DNA of 64,000 nt from Novosphingobium hassiacum (GCF_014196055.1 NZ_JACICY010000005.1:1-64000), one strand, 5' to 3'; positions 15,469 to 23,826 are shown, counted from the first letter of the stretch. The notes: a model not told the origin generated them from the sequence alone. Numbers and translations: made by a program.

Positions 15469-17781
15469 ATGACCGGCACGTTTGCGACCAACGCTGTATT
15501 GAAGACCACGACCGCCATTGTGGGCGCGCTAGGTTCTGTTGCCCTGCTGGCGGGATTGCCTGCACCTGCGTTCGGACAAGTCACCGGCTCGGAGCAGATC
15601 CCCGGAAGCCCAGACGGAGCCGAGAACGGGTCGAACTCCGACGGCAATTCCGTCGATTTCGTGGACATCTCCGGCGACGGTACGTCGGTCATCGGCTTTC
15701 ACAACAAGGTGGTCGGCAACAAGTCTGTTCTCGAAGCCTGGGTATTCACCCCGACCGGCGCGACGAAACTCGCAGCGCCGACCGGCTACCTTCACTACGT
15801 TGGCTATGGCATATCCGATGATGCCTCAGTGATCGTCGGCGAGGCCAAGCCGACCGCACGCACGGATTTCACCGGCATGGTGGGCGTAAAATGGCTGAAC
15901 GGCACGCCCACGATCCTGGCACAACCTACCGGCGCTGGAAATTACAAGGCAGTCGCCGTCAGCGGTGACGGCAATATGATCGGCGGTCTGGCCAGTATAT
16001 CGGGCTTCAACATCCCGATCCTGTGGACGGGCACCGCCGCTCCAGAGCAGCTGCTTCAGGTCGGCACGACCAGTCCAGTGCAGAATGGCGTGACCTTCAA
16101 CGCCGAAATTACCGGCATCTCACGGGATGGCTCGGTCATCGCCGCTATCGGCGGGCGCGGCCAGCAGTGGGGCGCAAATGGAACCATCGTCGGGCCAAAC
16201 GTCCAGGCGCTGCGGTGGACCCGCGCCACCGGCTTTGTCGAACTGGGCGTTCTTGCCAGCCATTCCGCCGCCGGCGCGAGCAGTTGGGCGAACGACATTT
16301 CGGCCGATGGCGGAACAATCGTCGGCTATTCGCAGCAGGGCGGCGTCATGGGCAACGACCTGTTCAAGAACGACAACCAGATCGCCATCAAGTGGACCCA
16401 GGCGGGCGGCATGGTCGCCTTGCCAAAGCTAACCAATCAGGTCGCATCCGTTGCCTCCGCAGTGAATGCCGACGGCAGCGTCATCGTCGGTGAAGCCCTT
16501 GTTCCCGGACAGCCTATCGGCACGATGGTGATCAACGAATCCCACGCCGTGCGCTGGACTGGCGCCAACGTGCAAACGGTTGCGGCATGGCTGGCCGCCA
16601 ACGGCGTGACCAACGGCACGAACCAGTACCAGAACGCCCTGGGCGTTAGCGACGATGGCAATGTCGTCGTAGGCTATGGCATCATTAACGGCCACAAGCA
16701 GGGTTATATTGCCCGTGTAGCTGGGGCCGCACCTACTCCGACGCCGACGCCGACGCCGACGCCGACACCCACTCCGGCGCCGACACCTACTCCGACGCCG
16801 ACACCCACTCCGGCGCCAGCACCTGCCCCTACTCCCACACCCGGTACCGGCATTATCGGCCTCGACGACTTCAGCCCCACGGTTCTGCAGGCCGCACCAG
16901 GCCGGACCTTGCAAGGCGGCCTGGGGCTGATGATGTGGGGTGCACATCACCGCGTCCTCACCGACTATGTGCAGCCGGGCCGCGGCTGTGCGTGGACCGT
17001 GCTGGACTATCGCCGCGATGGCCGCAGCGACGGGGATTCCGTGCTGGCCGAAGCCGGTGCCTGCGTCGATGCGGGCCCGCTGCGGCTGGGGGCAGGCATC
17101 GGCTATGATCGCTCGGATGCTGACCTCACCCTTGGCGGCAAGCAGAAGCTGGAAGGCTGGCACGGCGTGGCCGAGGCTGACCTGCGCCTGGGCCAGAGCG
17201 GGGCGGTGCTGAGCGCAACGGCGATCTATGGTGACTGGAACGTCAAGCTGCGCCGCAACTACCTCAATGGTGCCAGCACCGACACCAGCACCGGTTCGAC
17301 CGATGCCCAGGGGGTCGCGCTGCGCGCCCGGCTGGACTGGTTTGACGCGATCGGAAGCGAGCGCTTCGGGCTGACCCCAACCATCAGCTATACCTGGAGC
17401 CGGGTAACGGTCGATGGCTATACCGAGACTGGCGGGGGCTTCCCGGTCACTGTCAGCCGCTCGGTTGACGAGGCTTCGGAAGGGCGCCTGGGCCTGACCG
17501 GTCGCTTCGCCCTGGCCGAGCCGACCACGCTGCGCTTGCGCGGGGAGTACATCCACCGCTTCGACCGGTTCGATGCTGGTCCCTCGTTCCAGATCATCGG
17601 CACCGGCATGGGCGGTGCGGGCGGTCTCTATGCGGTAGACCGCGACCATGCCCGCCTGGGGGCGGACATCGATCAGCGGATAGGGCGCAACGGCGTGCTC
17701 TCCCTCTCGGCGCACAAGGCCGTGGGCAACGCGGGAGGTAACCCGTTCTCGGTTAGCGCCTCGCTCCATTTCGGGTTCTGA
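15469..17781 (+). CDS. HAF-repeat autotransporter
   Basis: A type V secreted surface protein of 770 residues. It begins with a long signal peptide (cleavage after PAPAFG, about residue 36). The passenger (about 40-420) is built of HAF-type repeats with the core D(G/A)xVIVG, for example ISGDGTSVIGF, ISDDASVIVGEA, ISADGGTIVGYS and VSDDGNVVVGYG, likely a beta-propeller or solenoid. A Pro-Thr/Pro-Ala linker covers about 423-460. The C-terminal outer-membrane beta-barrel (about 485-770) begins GLGLMMWGAHHRVL and ends in ASLHFGF with the terminal Phe used for barrel assembly. Site C lies upstream, and a prolyl-hydroxylase-like gene follows 67 bp downstream in the same direction. Confidence 0.92.
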   Translation: MTGTFATNAVLKTTTAIVGALGSVALLAGLPAPAFGQVTGSEQIPGSPDGAENGSNSDGNSVDFVDISGDGTSVIGFHNKVVGNKSVLEAWVFTPTGATKLAAPTGYLHYVGYGISDDASVIVGEAKPTARTDFTGMVGVKWLNGTPTILAQPTGAGNYKAVAVSGDGNMIGGLASISGFNIPILWTGTAAPEQLLQVGTTSPVQNGVTFNAEITGISRDGSVIAAIGGRGQQWGANGTIVGPNVQALRWTRATGFVELGVLASHSAAGASSWANDISADGGTIVGYSQQGGVMGNDLFKNDNQIAIKWTQAGGMVALPKLTNQVASVASAVNADGSVIVGEALVPGQPIGTMVINESHAVRWTGANVQTVAAWLAANGVTNGTNQYQNALGVSDDGNVVVGYGIINGHKQGYIARVAGAAPTPTPTPTPTPTPTPAPTPTPTPTPTPAPAPAPTPTPGTGIIGLDDFSPTVLQAAPGRTLQGGLGLMMWGAHHRVLTDYVQPGRGCAWTVLDYRRDGRSDGDSVLAEAGACVDAGPLRLGAGIGYDRSDADLTLGGKQKLEGWHGVAEADLRLGQSGAVLSATAIYGDWNVKLRRNYLNGASTDTSTGSTDAQGVALRARLDWFDAIGSERFGLTPTISYTWSRVTVDGYTETGGGFPVTVSRSVDEASEGRLGLTGRFALAEPTTLRLRGEYIHRFDRFDAGPSFQIIGTGMGGAGGLYAVDRDHARLGADIDQRIGRNGVLSLSAHKAVGNAGGNPFSVSASLHFGF
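16732..16842 (+). repeat. Pro-Thr linker hexamer repeat in autotransporter
   Basis: A tandem array based on ACGCCG and ACACCC/ACTCCG hexamers encodes alternating Pro and Thr (then Pro-Ala) in the stalk between passenger and barrel. Tandem copies without spacers make it prone to length change by slippage. Array length may therefore vary between strains without shifting the frame, because the unit is six bases. Confidence 0.85.
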
Positions 17782-17787
17782 ACCAGG

Positions 17788-17827
17788 GGTTCCTGCGCGG
17801 GAGCCCAAGGCTCGGTGCGCAGGAACC
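17788..17827 (+). terminator. Strong hairpin after the autotransporter gene
   Basis: GGTTCCTGCGC at 17788-17798 pairs perfectly with GCGCAGGAACC at 17817-17827, with a further GAGCC/GGCTC pairing inside. There is no T-run after it, so it may be an attenuator or RNA-stabilising stem lowering expression of the downstream hydroxylase gene rather than a true terminator. Confidence 0.5.
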
Positions 17828-17848
17828 AGTTGGGTCGAAAGGGACGGG

Positions 17849-18676
17849 ATGCAAGGAGCAGAGCCGAGCTGGCAGGAATGGATCGCCAGCAATCTTTCCG
17901 CAGGCTGTGACCCGGCGGACATGCAAGGCCGCATGATCGCCGCCGGGTGGAACGAGGCGGATGCACGGGCGGCCCTTGCATCGGGAATCGGGCAGGTGTT
18001 TCCGGGCCTGACCGCGCAGGCCATCGCCCTTCCGGTTGTTCCTGACATGGGAATGGCGACGTGTGACGGACGAGACATCAAGGTGATCATGCGCTTGGCC
18101 AGCCCTGCCGTGGCCATGTGCGAAAGCGTCCTGTCACCTGCCGAGTGCGCCGAATTGCTCGCTTATGCCCACGATCGGGGTTTGCACCCCTCCACCGTGG
18201 TGGACGAACTGAGCGGGCAGAATGTGCCGCATCCCGAGAGGTCGAGTGCCGGTGTGATGTTGGCCCGCGCCGAAACCGGGCTAATCGACCGGCTGGAGCG
18301 CCGCCTGGCCGCGCTTACCGACTGGCCGATCGCCAATGGAGAGGGCCTGCAGATCCTGCGTTATCGCAAGGGACAGGAATACCGGCCGCATTTCGATTCC
18401 TTTCCTGATGGCGCAGGAGGTGCAGTTCATACGGCGCGTGGCGGGCAGCGAGTGAATACGGTTCTCGTCTATCTGCAAAGTCCCGAAGCGGGCGGAGGCA
18501 CCGCTTTTCCCGCTTGCGGGCTTACCGTGTGCCCACAGCCGGGATCCGCCGTGATTTTTCGCAACGTCGATGGTACGGGCCGACGAGATCCGGCCAGCCT
18601 TCATGCCGGACTGCCCGTTGTTCATGGCGAAAAGGTGGTCATGACCTATTGGCAGCGCGCCGGACCTTATGCTTGA
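17849..18676 (+). CDS. Prolyl 4-hydroxylase-like 2OG-Fe(II) oxygenase
   Basis: A 275-residue enzyme with the P4H alpha-subunit fold at its C-terminal end. The iron ligands are visible: His181 and Asp183 in YRPHFDSF, and His252 in SLHAGLPVVHGEK, with Lys262 in place to bind 2-oxoglutarate. The N-terminal 80 residues (WQEWIASNLSAGCDP and on) form a helical domain typical of the bacterial tandem version. No signal peptide is present, so it acts in the cytoplasm. It follows the autotransporter by 67 bp with a hairpin between. Modification of the Pro-rich autotransporter linker is an attractive but untested idea; relatives can also act on free or ribosomal substrates. Confidence 0.87.
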   Translation: MQGAEPSWQEWIASNLSAGCDPADMQGRMIAAGWNEADARAALASGIGQVFPGLTAQAIALPVVPDMGMATCDGRDIKVIMRLASPAVAMCESVLSPAECAELLAYAHDRGLHPSTVVDELSGQNVPHPERSSAGVMLARAETGLIDRLERRLAALTDWPIANGEGLQILRYRKGQEYRPHFDSFPDGAGGAVHTARGGQRVNTVLVYLQSPEAGGGTAFPACGLTVCPQPGSAVIFRNVDGTGRRDPASLHAGLPVVHGEKVVMTYWQRAGPYA

Positions 18677-19153
18677 CCGGTAACAGTCGATCGCGTCGGG
18701 CATGCCGTCCACGCCATCACGTCATGATCCTTGCTGGACTCAACGGCGGTTCGAGCGACGAGTTTAGAAAAGGAAGTCCCGCTGCCCCCGATTTGCGCAT
18801 CAGCCAAGATCGAAAAATTGGCGGTGTGACAGAGTCACACCGCCGAAGTTACCTTCAAGAGACTCCAGTACTGAAGCATCTTGGAGGCTGGGTCGCTCCT
18901 GTGTAGTCCGCCATCCGTTGATCGCTGCCTACCCCCGGAACGGGGGGTAAACACTCTCAGCAGCGTTTTAACGCGATTGGAAGCTGCGCTTCGCAAGTTC
19001 GATCGCGACAATGTGGACGTCGGTCATGTGCTCCTCCCTCTACAGCGCAACATCGCGCTGGTCTGACATCTTACGATGCCGTCGAAGGGGGCATCCACCC
19101 CATCAGTTCACTGAGACCGCAACGGGAGTTGTAAGCTCTCGGAAGACTTCCCC
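18677..19153. other. Long upstream region of the MreB-like gene
   Basis: These 477 bp contain no supported gene; a frame near 18881-19066 has no start signal or family match. The stretch contains regulon site D and ends in GGAAG eight bases before the TTG at 19154. The long leader after site D (about 180 nt) could hold a small RNA or structured 5' end, but nothing definite was seen. Confidence 0.5.
18932..18947. promoter_or_regulatory. Regulon palindrome, site D
   Basis: CCCCCGGAACGGGGGG fits the 16-bp pattern and has the same central GAAC as site C. It is 206 bp upstream of the MreB-like start. A TTTAAC hexamer follows after about 19-20 nt, slightly closer than the 22 nt seen for sites B and C, so the promoter assignment is weaker. 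Confidence 0.7.
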
Positions 19154-20182
19154 TTGAACAACTGCTATCGCGCCGAGATGAGAAGACTGTTTCACGGCGC
19201 CGGCAAGGCCGATTTCGCGATTGATTTTGGCACGGCCAATACGCGGGTGATGTCGGTTGATGGCGGTGTCCTGTTCGATGAGCCGTCGCTCTGCTGCTTC
19301 GCGGGGCGCGTCGATGCCGGTGAACTGGTCACTGCCGGAGTTGCCGTCGGCCCCATGCAGGAGCGTGCAACCGGAGAACTGCGCATCGTGCGCCCCCTGC
19401 ATCGCGGAGTGCTTTGCGATATCGCGGCGGCCCGCGACTATCTGGCCTATGCCGTGCGATCGAGTGTCGGCCAGCGCAGGCTCCGCTCCTTTCGCGCAAT
19501 CATCGGAGTGCCAGCCGATGCAACCAGCGCAGAGCGCAGCGCGTTGCTCACCGCGGCAAACGATGCGGGCCTGGGGGCGATCGAACTTTTGACGGAACCC
19601 TTGGCGGCCGCGTGGGGGGCAGACCTCCAGGTCGATCATCCCCGTGGCTCCATGATCGTGGAATGCGGTGCCGGTACGACGGAGGCGGCCGTCCTGTCAC
19701 TGGGCGGAATCTGCGCGACTGCATCCCTTCGCGGCGGAGGCGATGCTCTTGATACCGCGATTGCCGATCATATCCATTTTCAGCACAAGTTTCTCATCGG
19801 CATGAACACCGCCGAAAATGCGAAACGCGACATCGTCAGGATGCTTCAGGATCAGGCGGACCCCGCCGCCCGGACCCGGTTCAAGGGACGCGACCTCGTG
19901 AACGGATTACCCGCAGCCCTGGAACTGCCAATAGGTGATCTGCTCCCCGTGGTCGAAAAGCATGTTGCCGGTATCACCAGGATGGTTGTGAACCTGCTGG
20001 GCCAGATATCGCCCGAACTGAGCCGTGATATCCACGATGACGGCATTGTCCTGACCGGCGGCAGTGCAGCCATCAATCTTGTCCGGCCGGCATTGGCCCA
20101 GGCCACCGGGCTGCATATCGCCCTTGCTCCGAACAACGCGTATTGCGTGGCAAATGGCCTGCAAAAGGCGCTCCTGCACTGA
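19154..20182 (+). CDS. Divergent MreB-like actin family protein
   Basis: A 342-residue member of the MreB/actin ATPase family, separate from the canonical mreB at 27430-28476. Phosphate-1 motif ADFAIDFGTANTRV and the later ILTGGSAAINLV region are recognisable, as are LLTEPLAAAWGAD and [10 protein letters not shown]. The phosphate-2 loop is changed: canonical VDIGGGTTE is VECGAGTTE, with Glu170 in place of the usual Asp. The N-terminus lacks the canonical hydrophobic membrane-binding loop region, and the C-terminus stops about 15 residues short of mreB. Start: TTG 19154 follows GGAAG; ATG 19178 is possible but has a poor ribosome site. Site D upstream links it to the kinase regulon. Its role in shape or as a scaffold is unknown. 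Confidence 0.82.
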   Translation: MNNCYRAEMRRLFHGAGKADFAIDFGTANTRVMSVDGGVLFDEPSLCCFAGRVDAGELVTAGVAVGPMQERATGELRIVRPLHRGVLCDIAAARDYLAYAVRSSVGQRRLRSFRAIIGVPADATSAERSALLTAANDAGLGAIELLTEPLAAAWGADLQVDHPRGSMIVECGAGTTEAAVLSLGGICATASLRGGGDALDTAIADHIHFQHKFLIGMNTAENAKRDIVRMLQDQADPAARTRFKGRDLVNGLPAALELPIGDLLPVVEKHVAGITRMVVNLLGQISPELSRDIHDDGIVLTGGSAAINLVRPALAQATGLHIALAPNNAYCVANGLQKALLH

Positions 20183-20392
20183 TCGGGGCGTGACACCTGG
20201 TTTGACTTGAGGATCGCTTGCGGCCATCATCGTGCCATGTTCCGGATTGCCACACGTCAGCGTCAGCGCTGCCATGTGAGTTCCCTTCTCGTGGGCCAAT
20301 AGCCCCGGATAGCGAGAGCCACGTCCGGCGCAGTCCGGGGCAAAACCGACCATCAGCCTTTACATTGCGCCTTTCCAGCGCACCGCGCCTGC

Positions 20393-20824
20393 ATGACTGG
20401 CGCTGACGGAGAAAACACCATAACCACCCATCGCAAGGCCAGGGCACGGCCACCGATCCAGATTCGTGAAACCGATGCTGAACGGATCGGAAATCTTGCC
20501 ATCGAGGCCGAAGAACGGCTGCCCCTGGTAACTGAACTGCTCCTCGCCGAGATCAACCGCGCCAAGGTTGTGCCGGATTCCCGTCTACCGGGGGATGTGG
20601 TGGCCATGCAATCGACGGTAAAATTTGTTGACGAGGCGAGTGGCGTCGAGCGCACGCTGCAACTTGTCTATCCTCAAGCTGCCGACATCGAAGCGGAACG
20701 CATTTCGATCCTGTCGCTGGTGGGAGCTGGTCTGCTCGGTTTGCGAACCGGGCAATCGATCATGTGGCCGGACCGCGCTGGCAAGCAGCGGCTCTTGCGA
20801 ATCGTCGATGTGGTGCACGTATAG
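20393..20824 (+). CDS. rnk: Nucleoside diphosphate kinase regulator Rnk
   Basis: A 143-residue protein of the GreA/GreB C-terminal domain family without the long coiled coil, as in Rnk. The N-terminal part has PPIQIRETDAERIGNLA and a short helical arm; the FKBP-like domain shows SRLPGDVVAMQSTVKFVD, LVYPQAADIEAERISILSLV and GLRTGQSIMW. Rnk binds RNA polymerase and affects nucleoside diphosphate kinase activity in other bacteria. It lies 210 bp after the MreB-like gene and 90 bp before the IS3 element, and is intact. Whether it belongs to the regulon is unclear, since no palindrome precedes it. Confidence 0.87.
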   Translation: MTGADGENTITTHRKARARPPIQIRETDAERIGNLAIEAEERLPLVTELLLAEINRAKVVPDSRLPGDVVAMQSTVKFVDEASGVERTLQLVYPQAADIEAERISILSLVGAGLLGLRTGQSIMWPDRAGKQRLLRIVDVVHV

Positions 20825-20932
20825 CATCCCGACAAGCGCCTTTAGCGCAGCATTGGCGGGACAGATGTCAGGCTTCGCCTTGCAATTTCCGGTTCTGCGC
20901 GCGGTCCAGCGAGATGAGTAGCCCCTAGTTTT

Positions 20933-21808
20933 CTAGACGCCTTCCGCTTTCAAAATCTGCTGCCGTTCGAACTCGACGGGTGACAGCATCTCGTTCCTGA
21001 CCTGCTTGCGCACCGGGTTGTAGAACATCTCGACGTAATCGAACACGTCCTGGCGGGCTTCCTCGCGGGTTTTGTAGGTCCGACGCCGGATGCGCTCGCG
21101 CTTGAGCGAGGAGAAGAAGCTCTCGGCCACGGCATTGTCATGGCAGTTGCCGCGTCGGCTCATTGAGTGCTCAAGATTATGCGCCCGGATGAACGCAGCC
21201 CAATCCATGCTGGTGAACTGCGAGCCCTGGTCCGAATGGATCAACACCCGCTGCTTTGGTTTGCGCCGCCATACCGCCATGTGCAACGCCTGCAGCACCA
21301 CGTCGGTGATCTGCCTGCTTTGCATCGACCAACCCACCACCCGGCGGGAATAGAGGTCGATCACGACAGCCAGATAGGCAAAGCCTTCCAGGGTGCGGAT
21401 GTAGGTGATGTCCGTTACCCAGGCTCGATCGGGCGCAGCCACGTCGAACTGGCGATCCAGAGTGTTGTCGACCGCCAGCGATGGCTTGCCGCCATAGCTG
21501 CCCGGTCGGCGCTTGTAGCCGATCTGCGCCTTGATACCCGCCAGTCTGGTCAGACGGGCGATACGGTTCGGGCAGGATGTCTCTCCCTGATCGAGTAGAT
21601 CATCGTGCAGTTTGCGGTAGCCATAGACCTTGCCCCTGTCGTTCCAGGCTTGCCACAGCAACTCCGTCTGCCGAGCGTCTTCCCGAGCTCGCTGGCTCAG
21701 CGGGCTCTTCTGCCAAGCATAGAAGCCACTGGGCTGGATGCGCAGGCACCGACACATCGACCGAACCCTGAACTGGTCACGATGCTCGGCAACGAACGCG
21801 TATCTCAC
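20933..21808 (-). CDS. IS3-family transposase OrfB (DDE catalytic part)
   Basis: A 291-residue integrase-core protein. The N-terminal part has the HTH_21 region (VYGYRKLHDDLLDQG). The DDE triad is visible as Asp in WVTDITYI, Asp in IHSDQGSQF and Glu in NAVAESFFSSLK. GTG 21808 overlaps the orfA stop (GTGA). In IS3 elements the active enzyme is an OrfAB fusion made by -1 frameshifting, so OrfB alone is probably a by-product. Frame and catalytic residues are intact. Confidence 0.93.
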   Translation of the reverse strand: MRYAFVAEHRDQFRVRSMCRCLRIQPSGFYAWQKSPLSQRAREDARQTELLWQAWNDRGKVYGYRKLHDDLLDQGETSCPNRIARLTRLAGIKAQIGYKRRPGSYGGKPSLAVDNTLDRQFDVAAPDRAWVTDITYIRTLEGFAYLAVVIDLYSRRVVGWSMQSRQITDVVLQALHMAVWRRKPKQRVLIHSDQGSQFTSMDWAAFIRAHNLEHSMSRRGNCHDNAVAESFFSSLKRERIRRRTYKTREEARQDVFDYVEMFYNPVRKQVRNEMLSPVEFERQQILKAEGV

Positions 21809-22074
21809 TTTGCATCCCTGGCGAAATACGCAGTGGCTTTTTTTAGGATGTCGCGCTCCTCGGTCACCCGGGCTAGCTCGCGCTTCAACTGGCGGATCTC
21901 GGCATCCTTGCTGGCATCGCCGGACACCACCTTCGCAAGCTGACGCTTCCAGGCATACAGCGAGTGCGGGCTGACGCCGAGCCGCTGCGAAACCTCCGCC
22001 ACTGGATACCCGCGTTCGACGATCTGGGCCACCGCGTCACGCTTGAACTCATCACTGAAATTGGGCTTCCCCAT
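21805..22074 (-). CDS. IS3-family OrfA (DNA-binding part)
   Basis: An 89-residue protein with an HTH_Tnp_1 domain (FSDEFKRDAVAQIVERGYPV then VSQRLGVSPHSLYAWKRQ) and a leucine-zipper coiled coil (AEIRQLKRELARVTEERDIL). Near its end the coding strand has a run of seven A (complement of 21838-21844), the usual slippery site for the programmed -1 frameshift that joins OrfA to OrfB. Confidence 0.92.
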   Translation of the reverse strand: MGKPNFSDEFKRDAVAQIVERGYPVAEVSQRLGVSPHSLYAWKRQLAKVVSGDASKDAEIRQLKRELARVTEERDILKKATAYFARDAK

Positions 22075-22133
22075 CGTCGCCTCCTGTCCTCAAAATTAGG
22101 ATCGAAGGCGTCCAGAAATCTAGGGGCTACTCA

Positions 22134-22451
22134 GTCTAACCATTCTCATCGTCCACTTTGCATGTCCTGGCTGGCATGTCATCCAACGCGCGGGCGTCGA
22201 CATCGTAGGACGGGTGATCTGGATCGGCGCTAGGTTGCCCCTGGCGGTCCTTACATCCCCGCAAAGCCAGAGTCTCGTGGCGGCCTTTCAAAGGTGCCAT
22301 GCTGATTTAGAGCAGAGTGGGATTAGCCGTCGCAATGGTCGGCGAGTGTGGCGAGGACTCGCTCTAGCGCTGATACCTCACGCCCGCCCGCAATGCGGCT
22401 CTTGGAGGGCTCGATCGTAGCGCTTGACCATGCTCGATGGTGAATTCGCGT
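22134..22451. other. Non-coding stretch right of the IS3 element
   Basis: About 320 bp, without a recognisable gene, between the IS3 right end and the 25-bp direct repeat. Short open frames exist but have no family resemblance. It may contain remnants of the island end. Confidence 0.45.
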
Positions 22452-22476
22452 GCTGCTACCTAGAGAGCTACCTAGC
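22452..22476. repeat. Right copy of 25-bp direct repeat (att-like)
   Basis: Identical to 11410-11434 and in the same orientation. It lies 64 nt beyond the 3' end of the intact tRNA-Lys gene. Together with the left copy it brackets the 11-kb segment holding the two-component regulon. Confidence 0.75.
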
Positions 22477-22540
22477 ATGCAGACGTCAGCATCCGCTTGA
22501 CTGATCGAGCGGTTCAAATATTTGAGAATATGGGAAAAAG

Positions 22541-22616
<76 letters not shown>

Positions 22617-22710
22617 ATTGCCACAAGGGCATTCCCGTCCCGGGAGCCGCCCCAATAGCGATTTTCTGACGTCTGCCAAGCCCCAATTTGCCCATTCGGA
22701 TAGGGGGCGA

Positions 22711-23826
22711 TCAGGACAGGCCGCGGGGGCCAGCGCGGCTCCAGCGTTCGACGGCCATGATTGTGCCCACGCAGATCATGTTGGTCATCATCGAGGAGCC
22801 GCCGTGGCTCATCCAGGGCAGCGGAATGCCGACGACCGGCGCCAGGCCCATGACCATCATCAGGTTGATGCACATGTAGAAAAAGATGGTCATCGTCATG
22901 CCGGCGGCGAGCAGGCGTGAGAAGCGGTCGGGTGCGTTGTTGGCGACCTTGAGACCCCAACGGAAGATCAGTCCGAACACCAGCAAGACGAACAGGCCGC
23001 CGAGCATACCCCACTCCTCGGCCATCGTCGCAAACACGAAATCGGTATGCGATTCAGGCAGATAATTGAGGTGGCTCTGCGATCCGTTGCCGAAGCCTTT
23101 GCCGAAGAAGCCCCCTGATCCGATCGCGATCTTGGACTGGGTGATGTGATATCCCGACCCCAGTGGATCACTTTCGGGGTCGAGGAAAACGAGTACCCGT
23201 TTACGCTGGTAGTCGTGGAGGAGCGTGAAGAAGGCAAGGGGGGCGACGATCAGGGCGGCTGCGCCAGCGCTCAGAAACCACTTCAGCGGCAGGCCCGCCA
23301 GGAACATTACCACGATTGCTCCGAAGGTTATGGCAAGTCCGGTGCCAAGATCGGGCTGGAGCATGACGAGGCCGGCGGGGATGCCGAGCAGGATTGCGGC
23401 CGGGGCGACCGAGCGCCAGCCTTGCACTTCGCCTACGGGTAACACGCTGTAGAACCAGGCCAGTACCAGCACGATGCCGGGCTTCATCAGTTCGGAGGGC
23501 TGGAGCGTCATGAAGCCAAGGTTCAGCCAGCGCTGGCTGCCTCCGCCGATTCCGCCAATCAATTCAACGAGAACCAGCAGCAGGCACAACGCAACATAGA
23601 CCGGAATCGCCATGCGCCGGAACAAGGTCTGCGGGACGCGGGCGAGCACCATGGCCATCACGAGGAAGACCGCGAAGCGCATCAGATGGGTCGCCGACCA
23701 GATCCCGAAGCGGCCGCCTGCGGCCGAATAGAGCACCGCTGCGCCGAAGGCGACGAGCGCAATCAGTGGCAGCAAAACGCTCCACGGCTGGCGAGAAATC
23801 GCTGCTGGAACATAGGCTTGAGGCAT
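22711..23826 (-). CDS. rodA: Rod-shape SEDS glycosyltransferase RodA
   Basis: A 371-residue inner-membrane peptidoglycan polymerase of the SEDS family, partner of PBP2 in cell elongation. About ten membrane helices are visible. Diagnostic motifs are QRWLNLGFMTLQPSELMKPG, LQPDLGTGLAITFG, and the C-terminal VGIPLPWMSHGGSSM. The ATG at 23826 shares one base with the mrdA stop (TAATG), so translation is coupled. It is the last gene of the mreB-mreC-mreD-mrdA-rodA operon, as in many alphaproteobacteria. Confidence 0.96.
   Translation of the reverse strand: MPQAYVPAAISRQPWSVLLPLIALVAFGAAVLYSAAGGRFGIWSATHLMRFAVFLVMAMVLARVPQTLFRRMAIPVYVALCLLLVLVELIGGIGGGSQRWLNLGFMTLQPSELMKPGIVLVLAWFYSVLPVGEVQGWRSVAPAAILLGIPAGLVMLQPDLGTGLAITFGAIVVMFLAGLPLKWFLSAGAAALIVAPLAFFTLLHDYQRKRVLVFLDPESDPLGSGYHITQSKIAIGSGGFFGKGFGNGSQSHLNYLPESHTDFVFATMAEEWGMLGGLFVLLVFGLIFRWGLKVANNAPDRFSRLLAAGMTMTIFFYMCINLMMVMGLAPVVGIPLPWMSHGGSSMMTNMICVGTIMAVERWSRAGPRGLS

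Larger units (their letters stand above)
20915..22133 (-). mobile_element. IS3-family (IS51-like) insertion sequence
   Basis: A 1,219-bp element with terminal repeats that begin TGAGTAGCCCCTAG and match over 30 bases with two mismatches. It encodes overlapping orfA and orfB on the minus strand. IS3 elements usually create a 3- or 4-bp target duplication; here the flanks are AGA on the left and GTC on the right, so none is seen. That suggests one flank has been rearranged since insertion. Confidence 0.93.

Noticed and set aside
16732..16842. Array considered as CRISPR
   Set aside because: Hexamer tandem repeat inside a gene, no spacers; codes the Pro-Thr linker.
16429..18117. 562-codon minus-strand frame opposite the autotransporter and P4H gene
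   Set aside because: Arg-rich shadow across two supported genes.
18881..19066. Short frame after site D
   Set aside because: TTG start without ribosome site; the frame includes the palindrome itself.
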